64,000 bases of DNA. It comes from Cephalopachus bancanus (lineage: Eukaryota > Chordata > Mammalia > Primates > Tarsiidae). The stretch is from contig JAPVLO010001006.1 in NCBI GenBank assembly GCA_027257055.1, forward strand, positions 186,001 through 250,000, in the 5' to 3' direction. The notes under the pieces are model-generated. The model was not told the origin of the DNA and did no database searches. It was given only the letters and a program-made list of their open reading frames with translations. Each line of letters begins with the position of its first letter. Within the stretch, counting starts at the first letter, position 1. This document shows, in pieces, positions 22,961 through 34,972 of this stretch. The translations under genes were made by a program, and so were the position numbers.

Positions 22961-24108
22961 ATCACACGAGGAAGGAGGAAGACACGATACTCCAGCAAGA
23001 GGAAAGGGCTTTGTGACTAGAATTGGCAGCGCTGGCAGGAGGAAGGAGCAGAAGCTGGATCTGAAGGAAGCCAAGCTTGATTCTAGAAAGAAATAAACTC
23101 TTGGTACGGAAAGAACAGCCATGGATTGCTACAGAACTTTACCATGCAATTCCTGGATTTATCCTGCTGTAATTCTTTGCTTGTTTGGGTTTTTCTCCAC
23201 GACGAGACCCTCAGAACCATTCCTTGTCCCATATTTATCTGGGCCAAATAAAAACCTGTCTAGCACAGAGATCACAAATGAAATTCTTCCTGTTTGGATG
23301 TATTCTTACCTTGTGCTGCTGCTCCCTGGGTTCAACCTCACAGGTTATGTCCACCATGAGTCAGTCCTCATCTTACAAGGGATTAGCTTCATCATGACCT
23401 GTCTGTTGCTGTGGTTTGGCCAAGGAGTGAAAGCCATGCAGGCTGTGGCATTCTTCTTCAGGATTGCCACTACCACCGAGGTGGCCTACTATGCCTGCAT
23501 TGACAGTGTGGTCAGCCCCGAGCACTATCAGAGAGTGAGTGGCTGCTGTTGGCGCGTCACGCTGGTGGCCTACACGGCGGGCTCTGTGCTGGCTCATCTC
23601 CCTGCGTCCCTGGTTCAACTCCTTGCGTCCCTGTCGTACTTGGACCTCAACGTCATAACCAAGGTCTCTGTCTCCATGGCCTGCCTTTTCTCACTTTTTC
23701 TACTGATGCCCCAGAAAAGCATGTTTTTTCATGCAAAACACAGCAAAGAATAAGTCACTAAGCATGAGCACAGTGTTAGAGGAACCTTATGAAAGAGAAG
23801 TGCCAGTCTGTGCCTAGGAGAAAGACACTTGGCAAAAACTCTCCGCTTCAGGGAACTTGAATGATGGCCAGCTGAGCAGCCCCAAACCAAAAAAATGTGA
23901 CTTTAAAAGTATTTGCGCAGTGGTTCCAAGATTTGAAGGAGTGCTTCTACTCAAAGTGCCTTTTTTACAGGTTCCTGTGGTGGGCTTTTTCTACAGCAGG
24001 TCTTCACCAGGTTTTGAACTATGTTCAAATCCTGTGGGATTATAAGGCACCATCTTAAGATTCTTCCATCTATAATGGGGCGGTAGAAGCTACTGCAACA
24101 TTTGGAGG

Positions 24109-24575
24109 TGTGGCAGAGAGGGGGCTGATAACAGTTAAAAGTATTCCTTTTGAAAATCAATCGGCAAGATCTGAAAAACTTGCCAGACAGATTTTGCTTA
24201 AGAAAACCAAATCCTGCTTGCTATGCATATCCTAGAGACCATTTGTTCTGGGAAATGCAAAATGGTAACCAATTCACGCTTTGTGAAGCCATCGGTTTAT
24301 AACCCTGCTTGCTATGCATTTCCTGGAGACCATTTGTTCTTTGAAAAATCTGATTTTGCTGAGTACAACCTTGTGAATTCCAAAGAAAATGTGTAATTGC
24401 TCAACCTGACCCCTCTCCCTTACCAAAACTAAGGCATAAGACCCGTCTCCTCCTTCCCCGGGGGACTTAGCCTGGGAGCATTAGCCCGCTGAGTCACTGA
24501 GTCATACCAGCACAAACAAATCTGCCACTTCCTAAAACAGCTTTGGTGTCACAGTCTCTCTGTGTTCCTGCTACA
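24109..24575 (+). mobile_element. LTR insertion inside the SLC19A3 retrocopy
   Basis: A 467-base block interrupts the retrocopy at the GGAGGT codons and begins TGTGGCAGAG and ends CTGCTACA, as retroviral LTRs do. It holds two direct copies of a 37-base motif starting CCTGCTTGCTATGCAT (near 24211 and 24304). The 3' part has the GC-rich CCCCGGGGGACTTAGCCTGG typical of an R/U5 region. No internal viral gene is present, so it is a solo LTR. A clean target duplication was not resolved. Orientation is inferred from the TG and CA ends and the GC-rich 3' part. Confidence 0.65.
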
Positions 24576-24681
24576 TACTGGCTGTGTCTGCCTTTGCTGT
24601 GGATTATGTGAAAGTCAACTGGGATCTTCTGGGAGAGCTGGCTCTGGGTGTCTTCTCAGTTGTCAGTGCAGGCTCTCTGTT

Positions 24682-24968
24682 TTTTTTTTTTTTTAGTTGG
24701 AGTCTCACTCTGTCGCCCAGACTGGAATGCAGTGGCATGCTCCCAGCCACCACAGCCTCAACCTGCTGGGCTCCGGTGATCCTTCCGCCTCAGCCTTCCA
24801 AGTGGCCAGAACTACAGGCGCGCACTACCACACCCAGCTAGTTCTGATTTATTGTAGAGACGAGGTCTTGCCAAGTTGCCCGGGCTGGTCTTGAACCTGC
24901 AGGCTCAGGCAATCCACTTACCTTGGCCTCCCAAAGTGCTGGGATTATAGGCCGAGCCACTGAGCCTG
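24682..24968 (-). mobile_element. Alu inside the SLC19A3 retrocopy
   Basis: Perfect 14-base duplication of pseudogene sequence GCAGGCTCTCTGTT (24668-24681, 24969-24982). Confidence 0.96.
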
Positions 24969-25806
24969 GCAGGCTCTCTGTTACTCATGCATTACATGGC
25001 CAACATCTGGACATGCTATGCTGGCTACCGAATATTCAAACCCAGCTACATGCTGCTTATAATCATAGCAGATTTTTAGTCTATGGGAGCTATTTTGCAA
25101 TCGTTGCTGGAATTTTCCTAAGGAGAAACATATGCATTATCTACTCAGTCAAATGCCAAAAGGAAGTACAGATCCCTGCTCCAAGTCAGAATCCAGATGG
25201 CGCACACCCAGAGGAACCAAGTATTTTGAAATGAATGGCATATGTTTTGCCATAAATTAACATGCTTACAAGTCTGGATTCCAATGAACCTTTCAAAATC
25301 ACAATGAAATCTCTGTTTTAGACCAGTTGTCTATGTGCACAACTGAGCTGAATGCAATGAAAAGGATCCATGGTCACAATTAAACATCCTATGCTGGGGA
25401 CTCCTATGAATAGCAGTGACTGGGACATTCTGGTTTTGATCACATGCAAGGAATCGTACCATGAGAAAACTCCAGCCAACCTGGAGTTGATGTTCTCCAT
25501 TTGTGAGGAGAAATACTAACTGAACTGACCATGTTGCTTGGCTTAGATACTTGTTTGGTCTTACTGAAATAGGCAACACATGGGACGTTTTTGCCACACG
25601 AGCCATTTTTTCTTTCTCTTCCAATAAGTGTTATTTCTGTTTAAGTTACAGTTCTTTGAGAGAATTACAAGATTTGTTCCCATTTCTAAGGGCTCTCTTC
25701 CACCCTGATAACAGTATTATTCACATGCTATGATTTGATAGTATTACCATTTAATTTTTTCATGAATATTTTTCATTTTGTGCTTTAAAAAAAAATATCA
25801 CACCAG

Positions 25807-26504
25807 CTATATGCTGTGTTGTATCATTAATTCAGCACTCCCCACTGAAATCCTATCTTTTATGCCAGCTAAATGCCACTTCCTATTCAAAAAACAACAT
25901 TCTCAGGGAAAAAAACAGTTTATTTGGTGGAATCCATCTGCCTGACCTCAGGAGCTTGGGGGTAGGGGAGAGGACAGGGTGGATGTTTGCAAAGCAGCAG
26001 ATCATGCCAAAGCCTAGCTCAAAAATCTTCAAGGATTTCTCCCTGCCTAGGGATTGTACCGCTAATCCAGACCTACTTGGAAATGCCAAGGCCCTTCCCA
26101 GAGTACTGTCAGTTCCCAGGTCACCGCCCACTAGTTTCTGTGACCTGATTCCTCTTAGGCCTCACCAGACTCCTCCCCATCTGCTGAGTATGCCGTGGTG
26201 GGACCCCAATAGGAAAGCAAGGATATCTGCTGTGCAAGGGTAGGGTTTTCGTGAGAGAGGAGAGGATCTCCTGAGAATTCTGGAAGCCCATCTGGAACTA
26301 AAGCCCCATGTGGGAAGAGCAGGGTTTTCCAACCAGCCCAGCAGAAAGGAGGGGAGCTGTCCCCTGAGGTGGCAGCACAGGCAGGAGAGGGAGATAAGCA
26401 CTGGCCCGTGCTTGTCCTCAGGCCTGGGTAGTGGGAACCGTCTGGAGAGTGTGAAACCACCTTCCCACTGGGATGCTTGCTCCACCCACCCCCCCGTTTT
26501 TTGT
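25807..26504. other. DAPK1 intron, right of the retrocopy
   Basis: Unique, with overlapping frames of about 100-118 codons on the minus strand that match nothing known to me. Confidence 0.5.
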
Positions 26505-26731
26505 TTTTTTTTTGCCAACTGTGGAAAGCTTTTTGGATATTATAGATTGCAACCCTTTATCTGCCCAATACATTGAGAAGGGTTTTTTTTCCCACAGTTT
26601 TTTTGCCTTTCAGATTTGTTTACTGAATTTATTTGCCAGAAAGAAGTTTACAAAATTTTATGTCATCAAATAGGTATATTGTCTTTGAAAACTCCCGGGG
26701 ATTTCTACCTTGGTTTAAAAGCTCTTCTTAG

Positions 26732-26946
26732 TTCAGAAGTTTGAGACCAGCCTGGGCAACCTGGCAAGACCCCGCCTCTACAATATATCAAAAAATTAAC
26801 TGGGCATGGTGATGCATGCCTGCGGTTCCAGCGACTTGGAAGGCTGAGGCAGAAGGATCACCTGAGTCCAGCAGGTTGAGGCTGAGGTGGCTGTGAGTGT
26901 GCACTGCGCTCCAGCCTGGGCGACAGAGTGAGACTCCGACTCAAAA
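26732..26946 (+). mobile_element. Alu, 5' truncated, inside an L1
   Basis: Starts at TTCAGAAGTTTGAGACC. Duplication AAAAGCTCTTCTTAG and AAAAGCTCTCCTTAG. Confidence 0.93.
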
Positions 26947-27013
26947 AAAAGCTCTCCTTAGTCCCAAGTTCCTTTAAGAATATGCTCTTGTAAATTTCCA
27001 TTCGTTATTTTTT

Positions 27014-27336
27014 GTTTGTTTTTTACATCTATAAGTTTGTTTGTTTTCTTTTTGTGTGTTGCAGTCTTACTCTCTCACCCAGGCTGGAGTGCAGTGGCAC
27101 GCTCACGGTCACTGCAATCTCAACCTGTTGGGTTCAGGTAATCCTTCCACCTCAGTCTTACAAGTAGCTGGAACTATAGGCATGCACCACCATGCCCAGC
27201 TAATTTTTTGATTTATTGTAGAGATGAGGTCTCACCAAGTTCCCCAGGCTGGTCTCGAACCTGCAGACTCAGGCAATCCTCTCACCTTGGCCTCCCGAAG
27301 TGCTGGGATTATAGGCATGAGCCATTGTGCCCGGCC
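27014..27336 (-). mobile_element. Alu inside an L1
   Basis: Full dimer with a TTTGTTTG-type tail; flanks GTTATTTTTT and CTTATTTTTG. Confidence 0.9.
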
Positions 27337-27440
27337 TTATTTTTGGATTTTTTAAGGCTTAGGAGGTTGGACTTCCAGGCAAAAAGGCAGTTGTGCCAGG
27401 ATCATTTATTAAATAAATCTTTTCTCCATTAAATTAAAAC

Positions 27441-28115
27441 AGCATCTTTGTTTTCCATTAAATTTCTACAGATATTATGATTTACTTCTACATTCTCTAA
27501 GCTTTTCCTCTTATTTAACTGTATTGATTGCAGAACCTTTAGAATGTTTTATTAATTCTTCCATGGGAAATTTAAGACAAAAAACCCAATCCCCTCAATC
27601 TCAGGCAGATGCTAACTAGAATGATATTAACTTTACATAGCTTATAAACTTATTTAACTTGGAAAAAAGGAAACATTTAGTCATATCCTGCAATCCAAGA
27701 ATGCAGTCCTGTTCCATTTGTTGATTTATTATTTTACGTCTTTCAACAAAGTTTGCTAGTGACTGTTTCTCCACGTTCCTGCATTTTCTAAATGTTGCTC
27801 AAGAAGTCATTTCTGAAATTCATTTTTAAACAAACCACTAAAACATGAAGGATGTCATGAAATCTGAATCGACCCATCGGTGCCCACGGCCACCCTGCAT
27901 CTCCCGCCACGTCCTCGTTCCTCCCTCTCCCTTCCTTGTCCCAGAAGGACAGTAGGAAAACGTGCCCGTGCAGCCACCTTGGACTGGTCCTACGATGAAG
28001 CAGTCCCCTGATACCCAAATCAGACCGAGAGGGCAGCGCGAAGAGGCCCAGCTCCCTGGCTCTCTGGGTGGTGCTGTCAGTATCCGGGCCCAGGCCCTCT
28101 CCGGGGTATACTCAC
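27441..28115. other. DAPK1 intron
   Basis: AT-rich then GC-rich unique sequence leading to the exon at 28116. Confidence 0.6.
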
Positions 28116-28235
28116 CGAAACGATCTGGCTTCGCATTTCTTGCAGGTGATTTCGAAGGACCTTGATGTCTTTGGACCCAGAAGCCCCGGCATCCAGCACA
28201 AACAGCTTACTGGAAACGTGAAGATCGTTCCCAAC
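28116..28235 (-). CDS. DAPK1: DAPK1 internal exon, end of ROC domain (second of three)
   Basis: A 120-base, 40-codon exon in phase 0 at both ends. The peptide carries KLFVLDAGASGSKDIKVLRN followed by HLQEMRSQIVS, nearly identical to human DAPK1 at about residues 910-950 and corresponding to the C-terminal part of the ROC GTPase fold before COR. The acceptor reads CCCCTAG before GTTGGGAACG and the donor TTTCG before GTGAGT. The first codon is GTT (Val), where human, as I recall it, has Phe. It joins in frame to the exon at 22157-22345. It does not join in frame to the exon at 40062-40250: that exon ends in phase 1, and a direct splice would reach TAA after nine codons. An intervening exon is therefore expected but not seen. 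Confidence 0.93.
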
Positions 28236-29634
28236 CTAGGGGAAGAACTGTAGCCTCCTCAGCAGAGAATCTGTCTCATCGGGTCTTTCCATGGCGGGGC
28301 CGGGCTCCAAGAGGCTGGGAGGAGGCGAGGAAAGTTCTGGTGGCCTTGCAAAGGCCTCTCCATCCCTGCTGTTGGCAGACTCTGCCTCATCACCCAGGGT
28401 GCAGAGGCTTGGGGATAATTGGTGTTCCAAGCCATAGAGACAGGAGATACAAGGTTGCACAAAACAGCCAGAATATGACCTGGAAAGATGTCAGCTTCTG
28501 ATGCAGGAAGGGTTTGGCCCAAGTGAGGACAAGAGATGCTGTTGAAAGTAGAAGGAATGGCAACCCCCTCGGGTTCCCTCCCACTGTGGGAGCTTTTCTG
28601 TCCTTTTAATAAATCCTTCTTTTTTTTTTTTTTTTTGAGTTGGAGTCTCACTCTGTCGCCCAGGCTGGTGTGCCATGGCACACTCACAGCCATCCCAGCG
28701 TCGACCTCCTGGGCTCCAGCGATCCTTCCACCTCAGCCTTACAAGTAGCTAGAACTACAGGAGCGCTACCATGCCCTGCTAATTTTTGTTTTATTGTAGA
28801 GACGAAGTCTCGCCAAGTTGCCCAGGTTGATCTCGAACCTGCGGGCACAGGCAATCCTCTCACCTCGGCCTCCCAAAGTGCTGGGATTACAGGCTGAGTC
28901 ACTGAGCCCAGCAAATCCTGTTAACTAAAGAAGAAAATAAAAAGAAAGTAGAGGGACTAAGACTGGAGATATGAATGCAAAAGTTACACCACTGACCTTA
29001 TGTATTAATAGACGTTCCATTTTTATATTAGGAAAACAACAGATAACTATCTCAAGTGGATAATTCAAGATTGGTTGCTAGCATATTGTACAGAGTGACA
29101 GGTTCAACCATTTTTGATAGACTCTAAATAAAAACACATCTTTCATATCATGAGGCTGCATACTGATCAGCGAAACAAACGTTTCGCCAAAGAATACTTG
29201 AGTGAAATGTACCCCGACCTATTCTTTCCCACTCCATCCTATCCCATCCCATCCCAATGTAAAGGGTTGGTCATGATGACGCCCTAAATGAATTTCTTTT
29301 TTTTTTGTCAACCCAGCCCACCCCCTAAATGAATTTCACGGCCCACTAGTGGGTTACAACTTATATTTTGAGAAACATTCATCAGTACTACTGTGATAAT
29401 CATGAAAAGCATTGAAGGTTAAAAAAAAAAAGAAAGAAATCACCCCTGGGCAGTGATGCTGGGAGCGAGGGAAGAAGATAGGGGACTTTTGCTTTTTACC
29501 ATGTGCTTTTCCCTTCCCTTTGATTTGCCATTATGTGCACTCATTGCTTTGATAAAATATAAAACATGCAGGTTGTGCATTCCTAAGAAAGAAATCTAAA
29601 ATCTTGTTGAGCAAACATAAAACACTCAAAGGAA
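28236..29634. other. DAPK1 intron where the missing exon might have been
   Basis: Outside the Alu at 28618 it was read for the expected ROC-domain codons on the minus strand; none seen. 29210-29340 has ATCCC and CACCCCCTAAATGAATTT repeats. Confidence 0.55.
28618..28911 (-). mobile_element. Alu
   Basis: Full dimer; AATAAATCCT on the left and CAAATCCTG on the right. Confidence 0.92.
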
Positions 29635-31151
29635 ATGCTCAACAGTCCCTGCATCTCCACATCCCTGGCCTTCCTGACACCCCCCACCTGCAGCCACTGC
29701 TTTGGCTGGCTGCTGCCATCAGGGCCTAAGCGCGAGCCATTGGCAGTGGCCCCACTTACCCCTAGCAGAGGGGTAGCTGTGCAGTTTTACCTGTCCCTGC
29801 CTGCAGCCACCACCGCTGTGGCCATTGGGCCCAAAGCACATGCAAGGTGCACACTCCCTGGTTGGTATATACAGCTGCAGCCATTGAAAGCAACCTCACT
29901 CTCCCTAGTAGTAGGGCCGCTGTGCAGCCACTGCCTCCCCCATTGGAGCATTTTTCCAGGGACCAAGGAACCACCCTTCTGCCCACCACAGGCAGAACCT
30001 GTATCCATCGCCAGGGAGCCTGAGGACAGGTTTGTGGGGCCTCACCCCACCCACACCCAAGTGCGTGAGTATGACATCTGGGGCCCTGGGGATTGTTCAG
30101 CTTAGTCCACCATCATTGGCATCTGAGCACCTTCCTGGAAGCCTGAGGTGAGGCTCACCCACCTGCACGTTGCCAACTGTGGGCCTAGGTACTGGGATGC
30201 CCAGTCCATCCGGCATACAGTGCCAATACCAGCAGTAGATCCCTTGAGAGCCAGAGGGTTCTACCACCATGGCTACTGCCATCATACCCAGATCATGCCC
30301 ACTGCACAGGGATCTGAGAACCTACCTACCCATATGGCCCACCACTGCCACTATCAGCACCTAAGCAAGTTGTCTGGAGATCCAAGAATCAGCCCACCTG
30401 GACTTGCTAGCACCAGTGCCAACAAATGCTGCCTTGGAGCCCCAGGATAGGCATGCTTGGTCCACTGTTATCATCACTAGGGTCCGAGGACTGGCTTACC
30501 TGGAATCCTCATCTCCAGAAAAACTTCACTACAGCCTCCACTCACAATTGCACCCTAAGCCACTGACAAAATTACAGACACCACTGATGCCATTTACAGT
30601 CAAATAAATCGTATGGAGACTACACGATTGCATGCACCCAGATTCAAAGAGTCCTACCTAACTAACTAGATATAGCTTCCAAAAAAATCCACGTGTATGA
30701 AAGCAAATTTTAAAAACTGGAAGAAGTGGTTGTTAACTCAGATGCCAGATATCAATGTAAGAACATAAGAAACAGAAAGAAGCAAGGAAATGTGACATCT
30801 CCAAAGAAGTAAAATAAATCTCCAGTAACAAATTCCAATGAAAAAGAAATTTATGATATTCTAGAAAAGGAATTGGAAATAATGATATTCAGCAAGTTCA
30901 GTGAGATACAAAAAAAAAACAAAACAAAACAGAAAAAACAATTCAAAGAAATTATATAACTCACAATATTAGTGAGAAATCTACCAAAGAGACAGGTATC
31001 ATAAGAAAACCAAACAGAAATTCTCGATGTGAAGAATTCATTGAATAAAATACAAAATACATTCAAAAGGTTCAACAATAGACTAAATCAAGCAAAAGAA
31101 AGAATTTCAAAACTTGAAGATAGGTCTTTTGAAATAACCTAGTCCGACAAA

Positions 31152-31443
31152 ATTTTTTTTTTTTTTTTTTTTTTTGAGTCGGAGTCTCACTCTGTCACCC
31201 AGACTGGAGTGCAGTGGCCACTCCCGGCCACCGCAGCCTCGACCTGCTGGGCTCCGGCGATTCTTCCGTCTCAGCCTTCCGCCGGAATTACAGGCATGTG
31301 CTACCACGCCTGGCTGATTTTTTGATTTATTGTAGAGATGAGGTCTCGCTGCCCAGGCGGGTCTCGAACCCGCGGGCTCAGGCAATCCACGCACCTCAGC
31401 CTCCCAAAGGCGTGGGATCACAGGCTGAGCCACCGAGCCCGGC
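31152..31443 (-). mobile_element. Alu, young type, in the L1
   Basis: Flanks CCGACAAAATTTTT and CAGACAAAAATTTTT. A short deletion (CCTTCCGCCGGAATTAC) removes the usual GAGTAG. Confidence 0.93.
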
Positions 31444-31681
31444 TTCAGACAAAAATTTTTAGAAAAACAGAATGAAAAAGAATGAACAAAGCACTCATGA
31501 CATATGGGACACCATAAAGTGATCAAATATTCAAATTTGGCATCCCAGAGGCACAAAGAAACTAAGAGAGATTTTTAAAAAACTTACTTAGCAAAAATAA
31601 GAGCCGAAGACTTCCTAAGTCTAGCAAGAGATGTAGACCAACTACAAGAAGTTCAGAGAACTCCATATAAAAATAATTCAC

Positions 31682-31968
31682 AGCCAGGCTCAGTGGCTTA
31701 GCATGTAATCCCAGCACTTTAGGAAGCTGAGGTGAGTGGATTGCCTGAGCCCATGGGTTGAGACCAGCCTGGGCAATTTGGCAAGACCTCGTCTCTGCAA
31801 TAAATAAAAAATTAGTTGGGCGTAGTAGTGCATGCCTGTAGTTCCGGGTACTTGGAAGGCTGAGACAGAAGGATGGCCAGAGCCTAGCAGGTCAAGTTTG
31901 CAATGGCCAGGAGTATGCCATTGCACTCCGACCTCTGCAACAGAGTGAGGCTCCAACTCAAAATATAT
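31682..31968 (+). mobile_element. Alu in the L1
   Basis: Full dimer whose tail became ATATATATATA; flanks AAAATAATTCA and ATATAATTCA. Confidence 0.92.
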
Positions 31969-32573
31969 ATATATAATTCAAGAAGGATTATCTACAGTAC
32001 ATTACAGTTCAACTGTCAAAAGTGAAAAAGAGAATTCTGAAGACAGCAAAAAAGTCTATGGCTATACTACCCTGAATGTGCTCAATCTCATCTAAAAACA
32101 GCAAAAGAAAAGCGTCTAGTCATTTTAAGGGAATACTCATTAGATTCACAGTGGATTTCTCAGCAAAAATCTTATATGCCAGGAGAAAATGAAATAATAT
32201 TTTCAAAATGCTGAAAAAAGAAAACTCTCAGCCAAGGATACTACGCCCAGCAAAGTTATCCTTCATATGTGAGAAAGAAATAAAGTCTTTCCGAGATGAG
32301 CAAAACCGGAGATAATTTATTACCACTAAACCAGCCCTAGAAGAAATGCTTAAGGGAGTCCTACACCTGGAAGCAAAAGGATGATTCTTCCATCATGTAA
32401 ACACATGAAAATATAAAACCCACTGGAGGAGCAAACATACTAATAAGAAAGAGAAAGAACTCAAATGTTACCACTATGGAAAGCCACCAAACCACAATGA
32501 TAAATAATACAGAAACCAAAAGGAACAAAACATATACAAAACAGCCAGAAATTAATTAATAAAATGACAGGAA

Positions 32574-32868
32574 GCTGGGCGCAGTGGTTCAAGCCTGTAA
32601 TCCCAGCACTGTGGGAGGCAGAGGCAAAAGGATTGCCCGAGCTCTGGGGTTTGCGACCAGCCTGAGCAACATGGCAAGATCTCGTTTCTACAATAAATCA
32701 CAAAAATTAGCCAGGCATGGTGGCACATGCCTGTGGTTCCAGCTGCTTGGAAGGCTGAGGTGGAAGGATTACTAGAGCCCAGTAGGTCGGGGCGTGGTGG
32801 CCGTGAAATGCCACTGCACTCCAGCCTGGGCAACAAAGTGAGACTCTGACTCAAAAAAAAAAAAAAAA
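32574..32868 (+). mobile_element. Alu in the L1
   Basis: Full dimer; flanks AAAATGACAGGAA and GAAAGACAGTAA. Confidence 0.92.
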
Positions 32869-32956
32869 AGAAAGAAAGACAGTAATAAGCCCTCACATAC
32901 CAACAATAACCTTGCATATAAATGAATTAACTTTTCCACTTAAAAGATATAGTCTG

Positions 32957-33244
32957 AGCCGGGCTCGGTGGCTCAGCCTGTAATCCCGCGTCTTTGGGAG
33001 GCTGAGGTGAGTGGATTGCCTGAGCCTGCAGGTTTGAGACCTGGCTGGGCAGCGAGACCTCATCTCTACAATAAATCAAAAAATCAGCCGGGCGTGGTAG
33101 CACATGCCTGTAATTCCGGCTACTCGGAAGGCTGAGGCGGAAGGATCGCTGGAGCCCAGCAGGCGAGGCTGTGGTGGCTGGAAGCGGCCACTGCACTCCA
33201 GTCTGGGCGACCAAGTGAGACTCCAACTCAAAAAAAAAAAAAAA
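32957..33244 (+). mobile_element. Alu, young type, in the L1
   Basis: Perfect 15-base duplication AAAAGATATAGTCTG (32942-32956, 33245-33259). Confidence 0.95.
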
Positions 33245-33397
33245 AAAAGATATAGTCTGGTTGAATGGATAAAAAAAATGACCCAAAGATATAATGCCAA
33301 CAAGAAATTTATCTCACCTATAAAGACATATGTAGACTGAAAGTAGAAGAATGAGAAAAGATATTATGAGCAAAGAGAAATCCAAAGAAAGCAGGAA

Positions 33398-33668
33398 GGC
33401 CAGGTGTGGTGGCTCATGCCTGTAATCCCAGCACTTTGGGAGGCCAAGGAGGGAAAATTGCTTGAAGACTGGAGTTTGAGACGAGCCTGGGCAACACAGT
33501 GAGAACTTGTCTCTAAAGAAAATGAAAAAATTAGCTGTGTATGGTCCCAGCCTCTCAGGAGGCTGAGGTGGAAAGATCACCTAAACCCAGCAGGTGGAGG
33601 CTACAATGAGTTGTGATCATGCCTGGGCAACGGAGTGAGACTCCAACTCAAAAATAAAAATAAAATAA
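33398..33668 (+). mobile_element. Older Alu in the L1
   Basis: Diverged, with a right-arm deletion after TGTGATCATGCC. Confidence 0.88.
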
Positions 33669-34154
33669 AGTGAGCAGGAGTAGCTATACTTGCTTCAGAT
33701 AAAACAGTAAAAGGAAACAAGATCATTATATAATGCTAAGGGGATCAATTCAGCACAAGGATTTAACTAGTCTAATCATATATGTACCTAATGCCAGAGC
33801 ATCCATATATTTATAGCAAATATTATTAGATCCACAGGAGAGCTGAACTCCAATGCAATAATAGTTGGGGAATTCAACACCCCACACTCAGCATTGCACA
33901 GATCAACTAGACAGAAAATTAATAAAGAAACATTGGATTTAAACTGCAGATTAGATCAAATGGACTTAAAAGACATTTACAAAATATTTCATCTAATTGC
34001 TACAGAACACAAATTCTTCTCATCAGCAAATGAAACATTTTTCAGGATAGACCATATTAGGAAATAAAGAAGTCTCAACAAGTATGTTTTAAAAATCAAA
34101 ATCATTGAAGTATCTTCTCTGACCATAATGGAATAAAACTAGAAATCAATAACA

Positions 34155-34457
34155 GGTCGGGCTCAGTGGCTCAGTCTGTAATCCCAGCACTTTGGGAGGC
34201 CAAGGTGAGTGGATTGCCTGAACCTGTGGGTTCGAGACCTGCCCGGGCAACTTGGCAAGACCTCTTCTGTACAATAGATCAAAAATTAGCCAGGTGTGGT
34301 AGCATGCACTTGTAGTTCCGGCTACTTGGAAGGCTGAGGTGGAAGGATTGCCAGAGCCCAGCAGGTCAATGCTGGGATGACCATGAACGTGTGTGTGCCA
34401 CTGCACTCCAGCCTGGGCGAAGGAGTGAGACTCATTCAAAAAAAAAAAAAAAAAGAA
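34155..34457 (+). mobile_element. Alu in the L1
   Basis: Perfect 14-base duplication AGAAATCAATAACA (34141-34154, 34458-34471). Confidence 0.95.
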
Positions 34458-34840
34458 AGAAATCAATAACAAAAAGGCTTTGGGAATTGTGTAAACACAT
34501 GGAAATTAAATAACATACTCCTGAATAGCCATTCAGGGTCAAGAAAGAAATTGAAAAAACTGTCAAAATTATCAAAACAAAGGAAAATCAAAGCACATCA
34601 TGATAAAACCTAGGGAACACAGCAAGAACAGTGCTAAGAAAGAATTTTATAGCAATAGTCACCTACAACAAAAAAGTGGAAATATATCAAATGATCTAAT
34701 GATGTACCTCAAGGGACTAGAAAAGTGAGAACAAATCAAACCCAAATGTAGTAGAAGTAAAGAAATAATAAAGGTCAAAGCAGAAGTAAACAAAATGGAG
34801 ACAAAAAAATACAAAAAAACCAATTAGATGAAAAGTTAAC

Positions 34841-34972
34841 TTTTTATTTGAGTTGGAGTCTCTCTCTGTCGCCCAGGCCGGAGTGCAGCGGCATGCTTAC
34901 GGCTACCACAGCCTCAACCTGCTGGGCTCAGGTGATCCTTCCACCTCAGCCTGCCAAGTAGCTGGAACCACA
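34841..34972 (-). mobile_element. Alu right-arm fragment in the L1
   Basis: TTTTTATTTGAGTTGGAGTC to GTAGCTGGAACCACAG; left arm absent. Confidence 0.9.

Larger units (their letters stand above)
22971..25796 (+). pseudogene. SLC19A3: Processed SLC19A3 (thiamine transporter 2) retrocopy, split by an LTR and an Alu
   Basis: An intronless copy of the plasma-membrane thiamine carrier mRNA, antisense to DAPK1 in its intron. An ATG at 23121 opens 210 codons to 23753, with MDCYRT at the start and motifs [29 protein letters not shown] and [13 protein letters not shown]. That is the first half of a 12-helix protein usually near 496 residues. After 23753 the frame is lost, but homology continues: a [18 protein letters not shown] stretch is recognisable near 24020-24060 only across frameshifts, then [20 protein letters not shown] at 24600, and [16 protein letters not shown] at 25073 to the C-terminus near 25231. 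Insertions are an LTR (24109-24575) and an Alu (24682-24968). A 142-base block is missing at 25072/25073. The flanks carry ATCACACGAG (22961-22970) and ATCACACCAG (25797-25806), with an A-run just before the right copy, the marks of L1-driven retroposition. The divergence (roughly a quarter of residues by eye) implies an old insertion. Confidence 0.92.
26505..27440 (-). mobile_element. L1 fragment, minus strand, split by two Alus
   Basis: Reversed L1-type sequence is seen at 26520-26731 (TGGATATTATAGATTGCAACC), 26962-27013 and 27337-27440 (TTGTGCCAGGATCATTTATT). The last is the usual reversed ORF2 motif. The Alus at 26732-26946 and 27014-27336 account for the gaps. Confidence 0.6.

Noticed and set aside
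24211..24341. Spaced direct repeats considered as a CRISPR-like or satellite array
   Set aside because: Only two copies, within an LTR, in a primate genome.
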